NCBI GenBank assembly: GCA_029216955.1
Contig: JANAVB010012136.1
Span: 49,369 to 113,368 of the forward strand
Source of the DNA: Iris pallida
Lineage: Eukaryota > Streptophyta > Magnoliopsida > Asparagales > Iridaceae
Reading direction: 5' to 3'
DNA: 64,000 nt
Part shown: positions 1-11,278 of the stretch, one piece after another
Layout of the letters: each line of letters begins with the position of its first letter
Position numbering within the stretch: position 1 is the first letter of the stretch
Made by a program: the position numbers and the translations under genes
Notes under the pieces: generated by a model
Databases searched by the model: none
Told to the model about the DNA's origin: nothing
What the model saw: only the letters and a program-made list of their open reading frames with translations

Positions 1-39
1 AGGACATATAACAGTCAGAAACAACCAAAAATAGGCATA

Positions 40-575
40 TGCGGCCTATTCTGTGATATGCATGCGGACCAAGTACGATATGCGGCCTACGCGGCCCAAC
101 CGTGACACCATATACGGCTCAACTGCGACATGCAGCCTCATGCGGCCCAACCGCGACATCTATACGGCCCAACTGCGACATGTGGCCTCATGCGGCCCAA
201 CCGTGACATCTATGCGGCCCAACCGCGACATACGGCCTCATGTGGCCCAACCGCGACACCTATGCGGCTCAACTGCGATATGCGGCCTACGTGGCCCAAC
301 CGCGACATCTATGCGGCTCAACTACGACATGCACCCTATGCGGCTCATTCGCGACACCATATGCGGCTACTACGACATATGCCTCATGCGGCTCATTCGC
401 GACACCATATGCGGCTACTGCGACATGTGCCTCATGCGGCTCATTCGCGACATGTGGCCTATGAGACATGTGCCTCATGCGGCTTATTTGCGACACCATA
501 TGCGGCTACTGCAACATGTGCCTCATGCGGTTCATTCGCGACACCATATGCGGCTACTGCGACATGCGCCTCATG
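40..575. repeat. Tandem array of ATGCGGC-containing units
   Basis: About 535 bp of short tandem units. In the left half the unit is roughly 22-24 bp, built on 'atgcggcccaaccgcgacat'. In the right half it becomes a unit of about 48 bp combining 'atgcggctcattcgcgacac' and 'atgcggctactgcgacat'. Periods divisible by 3 keep several frames open at once, so the long open frames here are not evidence of a protein. The same core is scattered more loosely in the other family A LTRs. Confidence 0.85.
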
Positions 576-898
576 CTGCAGATGAATATAAAAACGAACA
601 AAAATACTTTTGGCCATAACTTTCACAAAATAAATCAAAATCTAACTTTTCAAAAGCCAAACTTTAGTAGAATTAAATTCTCTACAACATGAAACCACTT
701 ATTTTTGAAAACAACAATATTTTATAGATCAAAACCCTAAAATTCATATGAAAACCAAAACTTAAAACTTAGATCTACACCCAACCATCTATGAAAATCA
801 AGAACTTCAAGACCTAAACTTGTAGAGGAAGAGAAGATGAACAACATAGACTAAAAATAAATGGAAATGCATGAAATCCCTCATAGTATACAAGATGT

Positions 899-983
899 AC
901 TTGCCTCTCACAAGTGGGTTAGGGTTTGATGGAGGAGTAAATGTGAATGAATGAAGAGAGAGAATGAAAGAAGAAGTTTTATA
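899..983 (-). promoter_or_regulatory. Candidate LTR promoter with 5' leader and GC-type splice donor
   Basis: On the minus strand a TATAAAA box (977-983) is followed about 75 nt downstream, after a CT-rich leader, by AG|GCAAGT (899-906), which fits the consensus of plant GC-AG intron donors. The same arrangement of pyrimidine-rich leader then AGGCAAGT is seen in the other family A LTRs. Inferred from sequence only. Confidence 0.45.
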
Positions 984-1235
984 TCAAGGTCAAGTGGATC
1001 TCCACCATTCATTCTCTCTACCAAATCCAAGCCATCCATTCATTTCCATGTTGAACCAAACCACACCAAGTTGGTTTACCATGAACCGAAATTAACCAAG
1101 AGCCAAGATAAAGCAGAAAATAAAATACAGGAAAATTAATAAGCGCAAAATTGAAGAATTTAAATACAGAACAAATACATGATAAATATTGAATATATAC
1201 ATTCAAGCAGTACACGTATAAAATACTTATTCAGG

Positions 1236-2388
1236 GAACGGGAAGTAACAGTAGAATACATTGGCATCGATCAAATAGCAGGAAACCTCCGTTCGGAGAT
1301 CACCGATCCGACACTTGAGACGGATCTTGCCCAACAGATGGTTTTAACCAGCATTGAAAGCCATGATAGTTGTATTGGTTGTAGATAGCTTGTGCAAAGG
1401 GATTCCCAGAATTTGAAGTAAACTTCTAGGAATGATGCTGAGGGAGGATCCTGGATCGATGTATATGCGGTCCACCTTGATCGTCCCGATATATCCTATA
1501 TAGTACAGGGGTCTATCATGACGATTATTTTTGAGTAGCATATCTTCCTATGAAAAGGTGATGTTGGGCTCCACTTCCATATTACTGTGGCAGTGGGGAC
1601 AGGAGAGAGGGTCTTCAGCAGGGGCTTTGACTTCAGTGAGATAAGAGTCGGCATATAGTAATGCCTCACTTAAGGCCTTCTGTGTTTCTTTGGAGAGTCA
1701 TAATAGATCGAACAAAGACAACCTGGCAGGTGTATTGGCTAGCTGTGCCAGTATATCAAAGTTGTAGGGCCGATCCATGTCTTCGGGAGCTGGTACCTTC
1801 AGAGACTTGTCAAACCGCGTCTCCTTCTGCTTGGCTTTGTCCATAGTTGGACGCTTAGACGGGCCAGCTTCTGAGCTTGTGGGGGCAGCAGGAGTTTGGA
1901 AGGTACTGCTTCATCTTGTGTGGGATCGTACGTCCGAAGATAATTCTTTTTCGATTGCGTCTCGCCAGATAGAACCTCGTAGATGGGAGAAGACACCATA
2001 TGGCATGGCTTGTAATTCTTGTCCCTTTTTGCTTTGGGAGGTACCACCCCTGCGTCACTTCTTGCACAAGGTCCGGATGGACCCACATGATCTCACCACG
2101 TTCAGTTGTGAGTGGCACCAAAGTCGAGTTGCGATGTGGTGGTAGGTTGACGACTTCCATTATCGCCTGAGGGATTGGGATCATGCCGTCTGGGACATCT
2201 GTGGGAGGAAAGTCACCAAACAGAAGAGAGATCATGTTAGAAGATACGACCTTGTCTTCGGCTTCGAGGTTGATCACTTGGCTGTCGATAAGTTGTTGTA
2301 TCTTCTCTTTCAGGGCGATGCAAACCTTGGTGGAATGATGTACGTACTGATGATGGAGACAGTACTTGGGATCGTTGAGTTGCTTCGC
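1236..2388 (-). pseudogene. Element F gag C-terminus and retroviral-type aspartic protease, truncated
   Basis: On the minus strand, just after a stop at 2389, comes a Cys/His segment (YCLHHQYVHHSTKVC) of the kind that ends Tat/Ogre gag proteins. A linker with frame breaks follows (open part 1855-2277). The protease at about 1545-1236 has 'HDRPLYYIGYIG', then the active-site block DPGSSLSIIP (in place of the usual D-S/T-G) and 'LGIPLHKLS', and runs on through 'GKIRLKCRIGDL' before the frame ends near 1235. The protease would process the gag-pol polyprotein inside virus-like particles. The open parts lie in more than one frame, so no functional protein is made. The family call is fairly secure because the 'RPLY..GYIG' and 'DPGS' blocks are typical of this lineage. 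Confidence 0.7.
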
Positions 2389-3878
2389 CTATACAGGACG
2401 TCGCGGTGGAGGCAATGTCAGCTTATTACACTTTGTCAATGTGTGAAAAATGGTAATGACATCGTCTTCGTCAAAGGAGAAGGTCTCCTTAGGCTTGAAG
2501 GAGGCGCCCTGAGAATTGGAAGCTCCTTTGGAAGTGTCGACCTTCAGGACTTCTTTCCCTTTACCCCCACAGACAGGGATAGTTTGAGGATGCTTTCCCT
2601 TGTCTTCGGATTTGGATATTTTCAACCCTAGTAGTTCCAGATTAGGAACGTCATTTTCAGCAGCACCAGCGGCCCCAATGCAAGCGGACAATGAATCATA
2701 TTTATGTATACCCAGACAAAACTTTACCGTAGGAAGGAAGTTATGTCGACAAGTATCCATAAGTTCTGAGTCTGGTATATCGAAGGGCATCTTCAGTGCT
2801 AGCCGCCTGAAGCGTTCGATGAAGGCAATGACAGACTCAGTCCTCCTTTGCTTGGTCTCGATGTGGGTGGACATACTAACATGCATGCCACTCTCATAAA
2901 ACCTGTTGAGGAACAACCTCTCCAAGTCTTTAAATGAATTGATACATCCGTCAGGCATACTGCAGAACCATTTAAAAGCTACCTCCTGCAAGGTGCTAAT
3001 AAACAGCTTCGACAAGAACGGATCGTCCCTGGGCAAGTGTAGAGTTTGTATGTTGAAGTATGTCATGTGTTGACGTGGAGAAGTCAACCTGTCAAATGAA
3101 TTCAGCGTCAGCGACTTGCAGTTAGGAGAGCAAGTAGCATTTCTCCACTTAGGGGGATAAGGTTGAGATATCCCCATCTTCTGAAGCTCGTCTTTGTGTG
3201 ACATGGTGTCGATATGGGCAACCAAGGAATCAATTGCATCCTGTTGATTGAGCAGGTGTTGGAAAACGGCTGCTGAACGATTATCAGACGTCGTTGGCGA
3301 AGGACCACCCCAGCATTTATAAGATTCGAAGGAGGCGCAAGGGAATGATACTCCTTTTGTAGCGAAGGCGGGTTGTTGCTATGAGTCGGACTAGCGTGAG
3401 CCGAGATGTTTTGTTGAGGTGAAGGAACAGCCGCAGCAGCTTGGACCGCCATTATATTGGTAAGCATATCAGTAATCTTGGCGAATGCTGTTTCAAGACC
3501 CTCTAGCCGTTTGCTTGTCTGATCACTAGTTTTTTCAGGTCTTTCTCCATCTGCCATGTATGTAGATAACATACGAGGATGAACAGAGGAAACAGTACAA
3601 CTGGTGCTGATATTGTCTGTCTCTGAGTGGACAAGTCCCTCATCTTCAGGTAGGGGAGGCAGATAGTCGCCATCAGACTCGGAGGGATCGTCGTCCTCTG
3701 GAAAGCTACCCCCAGTGTAAAGTTCATCTGCTTCAGACTCTGAAGGAATACTACCCCCAGCTTGGGAGTCTTCGTCATCTATACGGAATCTTGCCTTTGA
3801 CCGAGTACCCATATAGACTCCTTCAGATGTGACAGCCTGCTGGCCATCTGTTGGTAGACTTCTTCTTCTTCTTCTCAC
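2389..3878 (-). pseudogene. Element F gag (retrotransposon gag/capsid), frameshifted
   Basis: The minus-strand frame opens at 3878 with an Arg-rich start (MRRRRRSLP), then a very acidic stretch, then a region with 'ETAFAKITDMLTNIM'. Around 3285-3330 the sense switches frame. The second frame (to 2389) carries the capsid core: 'YFNIQTLHLPRDDPFLSKLF', then 'AFKWFCSMPDGCINSFKDLE', then 'FLNRF' and 'THIETKQRRTESVIAFIERF'. These match the retrotransposon gag family that packages the element RNA in the cytoplasm. Combined length is about 490 codons. The stop at 2389 separates it from the Cys/His segment. The neighbours (leader upstream, protease downstream) agree. It cannot be translated as it stands. 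Confidence 0.75.
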
Positions 3879-4198
3879 AAAACTGAGAGAGAAAGTTGGG
3901 TTCGTGGTCTACCGTCTTTGATTTCGGCTTCCGTAAGGGGGACCCCATGAAGCCATGTTGGATAAAACACACAATGGCTTTTCATCGTCAGAGAAATACA
4001 GCCGTCGAAACACAGACTTTCTCTGAGGTACTCTTGTTGCTTTGGAGCAGCAACAGTTGATAACAATACTGGTGAACGGATGTGCACTATGAATTATTAT
4101 GTCCTTTCTCGTCTTACGCTTATGATTTATCATGTCATACAAGTCAACGGAAGGGAGTTTTGCCTTACAACCCATGTTGCATGCATCGTCGCGCTTTG

Positions 4199-4545
4199 CA
4201 TACGGGTTCGTAAGGAGAGTTGGCGCATCCAGACTTAGTTCACGTGTAGGGGCAACCCCACACCTAAGTTCTGTGATGTCCTTGAAGATAGTCCCGTGCT
4301 ATACGCGTTGGGGCCTATCTTTTTGCTGTGGGCGCATAGGCCTTGGAGACTGGCCTTAGGCGCATGCTTCTTGACAGCATGTCTGAGCCTCCTTGATGTG
4401 GGCGCATAGTATGGATCCAGTGAGCCTGGGCGCAAAGCCTTGGGCGCATGACCTTGGATGCCCAATCTATCGAAAACATAAGCATCCTGATTAGGGTTAT
4501 GCACCCAAACATCCCCTTAGGCGCATGGCTTTGGGCGCATGCTTG
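4199..4545. repeat. GGCGCAT motif cluster in element F leader
   Basis: Within the untranslated leader of F about eight copies of TGGGCGCATAG/AGGCGCATG-type words occur (near 4204, 4328, 4356, 4399, 4428, 4440, 4519 and 4532), separated by unrelated sequence. It is the same word as in the LTR cluster at 5372-5785. Confidence 0.75.
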
Positions 4546-5021
4546 GTAGAGCAGCGCTGTTTTCTTCCAGTTTTGCCTCCTTCATTTGTGAGTCTTGCTG
4601 GGTTCGTCCAGAGTGTCGAACACCCTGATTTTGGGCATCGTAGTGCTTTTCTTTTCCAAGTCTCGAGCATCGAACACTCTGTTGTTGGTTGTGCAGGAAA
4701 GAAGTCACTGGGCTAGTAGAGTCCAGAATGGTGTGAGCCTTCTCCATTTGGGGAGCTTTTGTGGCAGAGTCATGCGCCCATGTGACAGAGTCCTACAGTT
4801 GTATATCTGCTATGACACTAACAGGATATGCACATCGAGCCTTCGGAAGCCAAGTTTTGCGAGACTTGTTTGGCTTTGCTGATTTTGAGGGAGTAGAGCC
4901 GTCCCTCGAGAGCATCTCTTTGAACGCCTGCTGATCGAACTTTACGATCAGCATCTTCTAAGTGCTCCCCACTTTGTCAGTATCGGATTGCGTCACCACC
5001 TTCTCGTCAGAGAAAAAGGTA

Positions 5022-5040
5022 GTCCCCAGCAAAGTCGCCA
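5022..5040 (-). other. Primer binding site of element F
   Basis: Minus strand TGGCGACTTTGCTGGGGAC directly follows the LTR end. TGGCGACT...CTGGGGAC is the primer site type found after Tat/Ogre-like LTRs, assigned in the literature to tRNA-Arg. It fixes the 5' LTR of F on the right side and the coding direction as minus. Confidence 0.7.
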
Positions 5041-5044
5041 TTTT

Positions 5045-5889
5045 TGTGGACACACACAAAAAGGAGAAAAAATGTTGTCTTTTCTTTATTGGCACAAGGT
5101 ACCACAAATCGAGTATGCCTGAGAGATCCTGCGCTGAGGATTCCCAAGTACAAAAAAGAATTCTGGAGAATGAGACGATGGAGATCGAGCGGCTGTTGCT
5201 CCTTTACTCCGTTGACACTCCGATTACAAAAGTGGAAGAAAACCTAAGAAAATTGCTAACTCTCAGCTCACTGCAAGAAGTGCAGCAATTTGGCTCTTGA
5301 AAATGCTCTCCGTTCCGTATTTTGAAGAGGGATGAGACCCATTTTTATAGTAGTTTCTCAGCTGGAATGATGTTATGCGCCCACATGAGGAAAATATACT
5401 GGTTTTCACGTGGGCGCATAGTCCTACCTTAGGCGCATAGGGTGTAGGCGCATGCAGGCTGCGAGATCGTAGGTTGGTCGTGGTGTTGACGTGGCCGCAT
5501 GCTTCGGTGCACGACTGCTCGTGGAGACTGACGTGGCCGTATGCTTCGGTGCACATTTTGATCATGGCTTTGACTGAGTCAGGCTTGGGCGCATAGCCCT
5601 ATTTCAAGCTATGTGCCCTCCTTCACAGGGTGGCTTGGGCGCATAGAACATCACAGGACGACTTGGGCGCATAGAACATCACAGGACGACTTGGGCGCAT
5701 AGAGATTCAGGATGACTTGGGCGCATAGAGCTTCATAGGATGACTTGGGCGCATATGTCCTCATTGGCTTGGGCGCATAAGGCTTCATTTGCTGAAATTT
5801 TCATGCTTCTATAATATAATGACAAAATGGCCTAAGCTATGATTGAGCATTCATATCTTGCAAGTTCGAAGTAGTACGACCATGCCTAG
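5045..5889 (-). repeat. Element F 5' LTR (partial)
   Basis: The inner border is set by the primer binding site: on the plus strand the LTR begins TGTGGACACACAC at 5045. It includes the tandem GGCGCATAG array. The outer end is not resolved because LTR-like fragment G begins at 5890. No second copy lies in the window for comparison. Confidence 0.5.
5372..5785. repeat. GGCGCATAG motif array in element F LTR
   Basis: About a dozen copies of (T)GGGCGCATAG. The right part (5633-5780) is nearly tandem, for example 'aggacgacttgggcgcatag' repeated with a spacing of about 26-28 bp. The word differs from the family A word GCCGCATAG by one swap in the first bases. Confidence 0.85.
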
Positions 5890-7230
5890 TGTCATTCTCC
5901 AGTCCCAAATATACGTGGGACCAGGATACATAGCAATGGCCAGTTACGTATCAAGTGGACCCTAGTCCAACTAGAATACGTATACGCTGTCCAGTTGGTT
6001 CAACTATCTATAAATTATAGTAATACATCTATGTCCCAATCCACAAGACTATAAATGACAAGAATGAACAACATGTACTATAGTCGGCCGCCATATTATA
6101 AACATGTTCGAACAAGTTCAAGAGTAATAACAGAGCTTGCAAAACTAAGCTATATTAGCATAAAGTCATGGAAATAATTATAAATAAGGAAGAACGATGA
6201 AGGGTACCATTATTGGTACCTAAATCCTGCAGATAAATCATAGTTACCAAATATCCTACAATGTGCTCAACATATAGCTGGAAGGAAACCAGGTCCTTAG
6301 AAGAGACGTAGCAAGATACATAATATACATGTCGAATGTAGAGTAAATAACATGCAAGATAGACACGAAAATAAACACAACTAAGATGATGGCATACGAT
6401 AGAGTAGCGTGGTACTAGACGTAGCTAACAAGTAAATCACAGAAAACACAGTCCATTGAGGTGCTAATGGTCCTATATAGAGTAGCCCAGTAAGGGACTC
6501 CCTGTCTATAGTAGGTCACTATCGTAGCCCAGTGAAGGACTCCCAAAAGAGAGTGGTCAATGTAGCCAAACCTAGTATCAATCCTAAGGGAATACAAGGG
6601 TCAAGTCAAGTGCAAGTAACAGAATCAAGTCAAGTCAAGTGTACAAGAATACGAAAATCTAAACAAGTATAATATAGCATGTATCAAATATGTGACAAGA
6701 GAAAGATATAATTAATTAGCATATATGGAAACAGGTAAAGAAGCATCATGAAGCTTGTACAAGATAGCATATAATAGCGCACAAAAAATGAACATGGACA
6801 CAATTAAGCGAAAATAAACCTGCATAAGTCTAGTACAAATTGGCAACGTACACTTGCCTAACTTATTTGTCCAAGTTTCTTGAGATTGCGGTGCCAAAGT
6901 CTTGGTCAAAAGCATATACATAATCCCAGAAAGAGGTCATTTTTGTATACTTATTAAATAATTATTACTTCTTAACCTAATTTATATGATCCATAACTAT
7001 TGATTTTCTGTATTATTAACTTAGTTATATCCATATTTAAACTATTCTTTACTTTGGTTACCTAATGAATTTGATGACATATACACATTTACTTATGGGT
7101 AGGTTTGTAAGTAATAAAGAAGAGGGGGTTATTGTGTAATGCTACCTCCTTAAGCCCAAGTGGCAGAAAATATGGCTCTTCTCATTCCATGCAAAAACAA
7201 AACAAAAGTAAAAAATTATGAAGATTCTCC
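5890..7230 (-). mobile_element. LTR-like fragment G (unassigned chromovirus-type LTR)
   Basis: It begins TGTCATTCTCCAGTCCCAAA at 5890, closely resembling the reverse complement of the end of the family C LTR (TGTAACGCCCCAGTCCCAAA). ACTTGCCT at 6852-6859 matches the motif in the A, B and E LTRs. A local repeat 'gtagcccagtaagggactcc' occurs twice (6482, 6523). No coding region of its own is seen. The right end is uncertain (somewhere between 6960 and 7230) and no target duplication was found. Confidence 0.4.
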
Positions 7231-7239
7231 TCGTTGAGT

Positions 7240-7649
7240 GCTCGCTCAGTCTACAGAAAATTGCCATCGATGGCAGTCCCGACATTCATCTCAAGCTTTG
7301 CATAGTCCTGCCGACAGGTCATGATGGACCGAGATTCGATGGTCTCGTCATGGTTGGTCACCTCACGACTATGGAAGTGGAGGTAAGATAGATGTGCGGC
7401 CACACGGTGGCAAGATGAGCGCTGGCAAGCCTGTGTGGATCTCGGCAACAAACAGTATGAAGTCATCAGCGCCTCGGTGGAGGAGGTCGAGAGATGTATT
7501 GGAAAGGAGGAGGTCAGGGTATGACGTCATGGCTGGATGGGATCGAGCATGCTCGTGCTGTGGCATCGCACGGTGGCACCAGGCGTCCGGTTGGATCAGT
7601 CGCATAGGAAGGTGCGACCAATGGGTTGTCGATTGATGACCGTGGTGTC
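7240..7649. other. GC-rich host stretch of unknown function, left half
   Basis: A GC-rich interval unlike the AT-rich flanks. Its other half continues at 19410-about 19700 after the probable hAT insertion. A plus-strand open frame (7394-7636) and an antisense one overlap, but neither resembles a known protein. It may be a remnant of a host gene or of an old transposon. No function is assigned. Confidence 0.3.
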
Positions 7650-7657
7650 TCAACGAG
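7650..7657. repeat. 8-bp target duplication TCAACGAG (second copy at 19402-19409)
   Basis: The octamer TCAACGAG occurs immediately outside both presumed hAT ends, at 7650-7657 and 19402-19409. Eight base pairs is the duplication length of hAT transposons. Confidence 0.55.
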
Positions 7658-8291
7658 CGGGGCCCGTCCTGAGTTTTATTAGACCCAGGGTGAAAAAAAA
7701 ATTGTCCTTTTTTTCATAAATGTCCATATTTTTAATAAATAAATTTTATTAATAACGATAAAATTTTAAAAAGTACATGACAATAAAAATATATGGTCCA
7801 ATCAAAGAACATAGAACCAATAAATCAATTAAAAATTTAAACCAATTTCTTCATATTTTTCAATAGATTTTTTAGTACACTGTTTTTAGACTTGGGCCCC
7901 TCCTAGATGAGTAACTTTCTTTCTCTTTGTGAGTTTTAATGACAAGTATCAATATAGCACTAACAAAAGTAATAATTGCAAAGGTCATAAAATGTTTCAA
8001 TTGTCTTTCCATTGACAATCAATCCTTTTTTATGCGTTCAGATGTAAGAGAAGTAGATATTCATCTGTCATCTGGTCTATCTCACCGATAATAATTTTGT
8101 ATTATATATATACTACAAAGTACAAACGCAAAGGCATGTTACAAACTAACAGTAAGGAGTTGTTTACGAATGACCAAAAAATTTTGGGAACAGCAAAACA
8201 ATGCCAAATGCCCCCTTCGCCTTCTGTTTGGGCTGGGTCCAAACTCCAACAAAAATGCCAAATGCCCCCTTCCCCTTCTGTTTGTGCCGTG

Positions 8292-8296
8292 CCTGG
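8292..8296. repeat. Target duplication CCTGG of element C (second copy at 19260-19264)
   Basis: CCTGG lies directly before the TG of the 5' LTR (8297) and directly after the CA of the 3' LTR (19259). A 5-bp duplication is the rule for Ty3/gypsy integration. Confidence 0.9.
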
Positions 8297-8516
8297 TGTA
8301 AACCCCCAATATTTTCTAAATATTTAAGTGTTTTAAAAATAAATTTTTCGATATTATTCGAAATTAATGTGGTAATTGGTATATTCGTGATTATAGATAT
8401 ATATTATAGGTATAAGTGTGCTTGATATATTTTTATTGTTAATAAATATAGCCTTAAATTATTAAAAATATTTTGTTACGTATTATAAATTTATAGGATT
8501 CTTTTAAATAATTTTA

Positions 8517-8562
<46 letters not shown>

Positions 8563-8613
8563 ATATATATAATAGTTTATTAGTTTATAAAAAAAAAATA
8601 ATAAATGTCACAG

Positions 8614-8639
8614 GTGGTCGGCCCCAAGGGACCGACCAC
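8614..8639 (+). other. Hairpin in element C LTR
   Basis: GTGGTCGG pairs perfectly with CCGACCAC, and an inner CCC/GGG pair extends the stem across one mismatch. In the 3' LTR (from about 16704) one arm has changed to CTGACCAC, so the stem is not conserved there. Confidence 0.6.
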
Positions 8640-8846
8640 AACAGCAGCTAGTGAAGAAAAGAAAAGAAAAAAAGGAAGAAAAAAGGAAAAAAAAAAAAAA
8701 AGTATTAACCCACCCACTTTAGTGGGCGGGCCCCACCCCCATGCAAGCTGTTGCTGTACGCAGCAACTAAACCACACCAACCCGAGGGAAGGAAGTAGTG
8801 GGCTTTAAATGATAATCCTAGTAGTATAGGTTTTACCCGAACTTAG

Positions 8847-8853
8847 TATATAT
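8847..8853 (+). promoter_or_regulatory. Candidate TATA box of element C LTR
   Basis: TATATAT sits 550 bp into the LTR, followed about 35 bp downstream by 'ctgaaaaccctaatcttcc', a plausible start of an untranslated leader. The same block is kept in the 3' LTR near 16925. Confidence 0.4.
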
Positions 8854-10857
8854 GTAACTTTTTCCACGAGCCTGAAAACCCTAATCTTCCAAAACGAAAG
8901 TTGAGGCTGATTATACCCTCTTCGTCCACGACTTCGTTTCACCAGCAATGGAGCTTTGTGCGCGACGAACGGAGCATCAGAAGTCAGCCCCGCGTCACCC
9001 ACGGAGCAGTTTTCCCACTCAAGGTACCCTACTTCTTTACGATGTAACTTTTTACTCGTAGCACCGATTTTCGATCCGTAAGATTTTCTGGAAAGTAGAC
9101 TTGACCCTCTTCAATATCCTCCAGATGGATTTCGAAACAACCCATCGACTTGCTCGAAAAATCGAGACGAAGTCGAACAAAAACCTGTTTTCTGTAATAC
9201 TAAAAACTGTTTTAAAACGACAACTTGTCGGCCAATTTACTTGCTGTGCAGTAAAGTACTATAGGAACTAATTTAAAACAGTAAAAGACAACATAACCGA
9301 GATCGCAACGCATCTTTTGGAACATCGTTTCGATTAGCGTATAAAAAGTAGATGGATGTGGAAGTTGAGGAAAAACCTGTTTTTAATTATATTAATTTTT
9401 CGAATTTTGTCCGATACGATGTACACCCCGACAAACCGGGCGACGTGGTCGCGCTCTATACGCATCGAAAGGCGCGTATGGACGTTGCGGACGTGTGGGA
9501 ACTGACAGAATTCATTTTCGTTGCGTGTGCGCGACGAAATCAACGTGTATCCGTCGAGATACCACCGTATCGGCGTTTTGTAAACTTGCCCATAACTTCG
9601 TGTACAGTCGTCGAATCGAGACGAAACTTGTGCTAACAGGTCCGGATCGAAATTTTAGTCCTGTATGCCAAGTTTGGTTCGATTCTGAGAAGGTCGAATC
9701 GGAACCCATTTTTGGCGGGCCTGCGACCCACTCAAACGGGCGATTTTGTACACGGCTCCTCGGAATCCAAAACTGGACATACCGTTGAGTTCCCCTCCTT
9801 AAACTGAAGCCATGGACATGTAATTTGACGACTTTAGAGAACATAGACTTTGGCACGCGTTTCGGTGCAATGCGGGTCCAACGATGGATATTGTTTTGAC
9901 CCAAAATTACGGTTTTGCCCCTGTTCCAGAATTTGACTTTTGGACAGGCATTTCTAGGTATATCTTCTTTACCGAGAACATTTTTGATGTTTGTTTCAGC
10001 GTTTGGAGTCATCTGTGACTTGTGAGTTTTGGTGCTGACACTTGCTACTCTTTGATTTGCCCTTCTCGCACTGCAGGCAAGATACCTTGCCACCTTACTC
10101 TGTGATTATTATATTTTATTTTCAGTTGTTATTTTCATCATTTTGTTTCATGATATTTAAACTGTGCATCCAAGTCACACTTGGGTGCAAGCGACTCTAT
10201 CGGTCATTTTTCTTGCTTTATTTATTCTCTTGCATTGACTTAGCTTATTGACCACCCATTGATGTTGAGGTATTGGTATATCTCATATGGCCTTGACATT
10301 TATTGTATCACGTGATGTGAGTCACATGTAGGACACGTTTCCACGTAGTTGGCTGGCCACCGATACGTATGGAGCGTGCGACGGATAGGAGTAACTGCTA
10401 ATAGTATTGCATGTTAGAAGACTTGGCGGTTACTAGAGGTTCATATCAGTCATGGAGATGATGATACTAGGCATTGGGTGGAGAGAACAATACCTGACGT
10501 ATGGGCTTCTTTTCACTTCCCTGATTACCTGTGCGCTCCTCCGGAGACGCAGGCTCCAGGCGCCCTCTGACGTTTCCCAAAGCGTTATGGACGTAGCCCC
10601 TTGCACATGGTGCCCTCTGACGCTTCCCAGAGCGTTATGGACGTAGGCCCCTGGTACCCTTTATGGGAACTATGCCGATCCCATTTACAGCCAGGGCTCA
10701 TGCGTCGAAGGATTGTATCTCAACTGCATATTCACAGTAGAATGGTCAGGAACCTGATTGCATGCATACCTTTTTCTTATTATATTATCACAGTTTATAT
10801 GGCATGGTGTTTTCTTGTATCTTGCTATGTCTCCTGAGGACCTGGTTATCTCTCCAG

Positions 10858-10940
10858 GTTTAGACGATTTTCCACAGGATTACGGAGCGGCATTGGAGCT
10901 ATCTTACATTGATGACGAGGCAGTCACTACTGATTTCTAG
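10858..10940 (+). other. Acidic open segment after splice-acceptor-like site in C LTR
   Basis: A site TCTCTCCAG| at 10850-10857 is followed by an open frame with LDDFPQDYGA, then 'SYIDDEAVTTDF', and a TAG at 10938. The copy in the 3' LTR (18854-18936) is open in the same way. Similar acidic segments occur in the LTRs of A, B and E. There is no start codon, so it could only be the last exon of a spliced message; this is inference. Confidence 0.4.
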
Positions 10941-11278
10941 TTTATTCTATATTTGAGACAGTTGTAGACATTTTTTTACATATCTTTTCTTTCTATTTTG
11001 CGGAGGTCGGACTCCGATCTTGTGAGACTATTTTTTATAGCTGTTTGGAGTGAGTATGTTCACCCGGCTATCTTTTGATACTCTGCTTTATTCATTTGGA
11101 CTTTATTATCTTCTGTGTTGAGCTGTGATGAGATTAGATATGTTATTCTGGCCTGTAATTATTTATTTACAGCTTATTTGCATATATGAGGATTCTATAT
11201 ATTGGAGTATTTATCGTATATGTGCAGCTGGCATGTTCACGTACTCGGTCCTACGTATTTTGGGACTGGGGCGTTACA

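Larger units (their letters stand above)
1..1235 (-). mobile_element. Truncated LTR related to family A chromovirus
   Basis: The sequence from about 640 to 1200 follows the same order of landmarks as the family A LTRs at 39659-42560 and 47565-50475: a CATGCGGC array, then 'attctctacaacatg', 'cttagatctaca', a CT-rich tract on the minus strand, and the ACTTGCCT motif. It is clearly diverged from them. The left part would lie outside the window. The right edge is set where the protease reading frame of element F stops, near 1235; no clean TG/CA end or target duplication could be confirmed there. The likely reading is that an A-like element inserted into the protease gene of F. Confidence 0.6.
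1236..5889 (-). mobile_element. Element F: truncated Tat/Ogre-type Ty3/gypsy retrotransposon
   Basis: Read on the minus strand the order is LTR part (5045-5889), primer binding site, leader of about 1.1 kb, gag, and the start of pol with a protease. The reading frame is lost at about 1235 where an A-like LTR begins, so reverse transcriptase, integrase and the 3' LTR are absent from the window. The gag and protease signatures and the TGGCGACT primer site separate it from the chromoviruses in the rest of the window and fit the Tat/Ogre lineage. It is old: the gag carries a frameshift and the gag-pro junction a stop. Confidence 0.75.
8297..11278 (+). repeat. Element C 5' LTR
   Basis: It is 2982 bp, TG...CA bounded. 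It holds a (TA)n tract (8519-8561), a hairpin (8614-8639), a purine-rich run (8650-8700), a candidate TATA box (8847-8853), an AG|GCAAG motif (10075-10081) and an acidic open segment (10858-10940). The partner at 16174 is very similar, differing mainly by single-base losses and by the long AT repeat. Confidence 0.92.

Noticed and set aside
53..692. Several overlapping long open frames on both strands, Cys/His/Arg-rich
   Set aside because: They are produced by tandem units whose length is a multiple of three; the peptides are the same repeat read in different frames.
7369..7653. A 94-codon minus-strand frame in the GC-rich stretch
   Set aside because: No recognisable motif, an overlapping frame on the other strand of similar length, and it runs into the hAT target duplication; not enough to call a gene.
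8605..8808. Lys-rich 67-codon plus-strand frame
   Set aside because: It is the translation of a hairpin and a poly-purine run within the C LTR and is not open in the 3' LTR copy.
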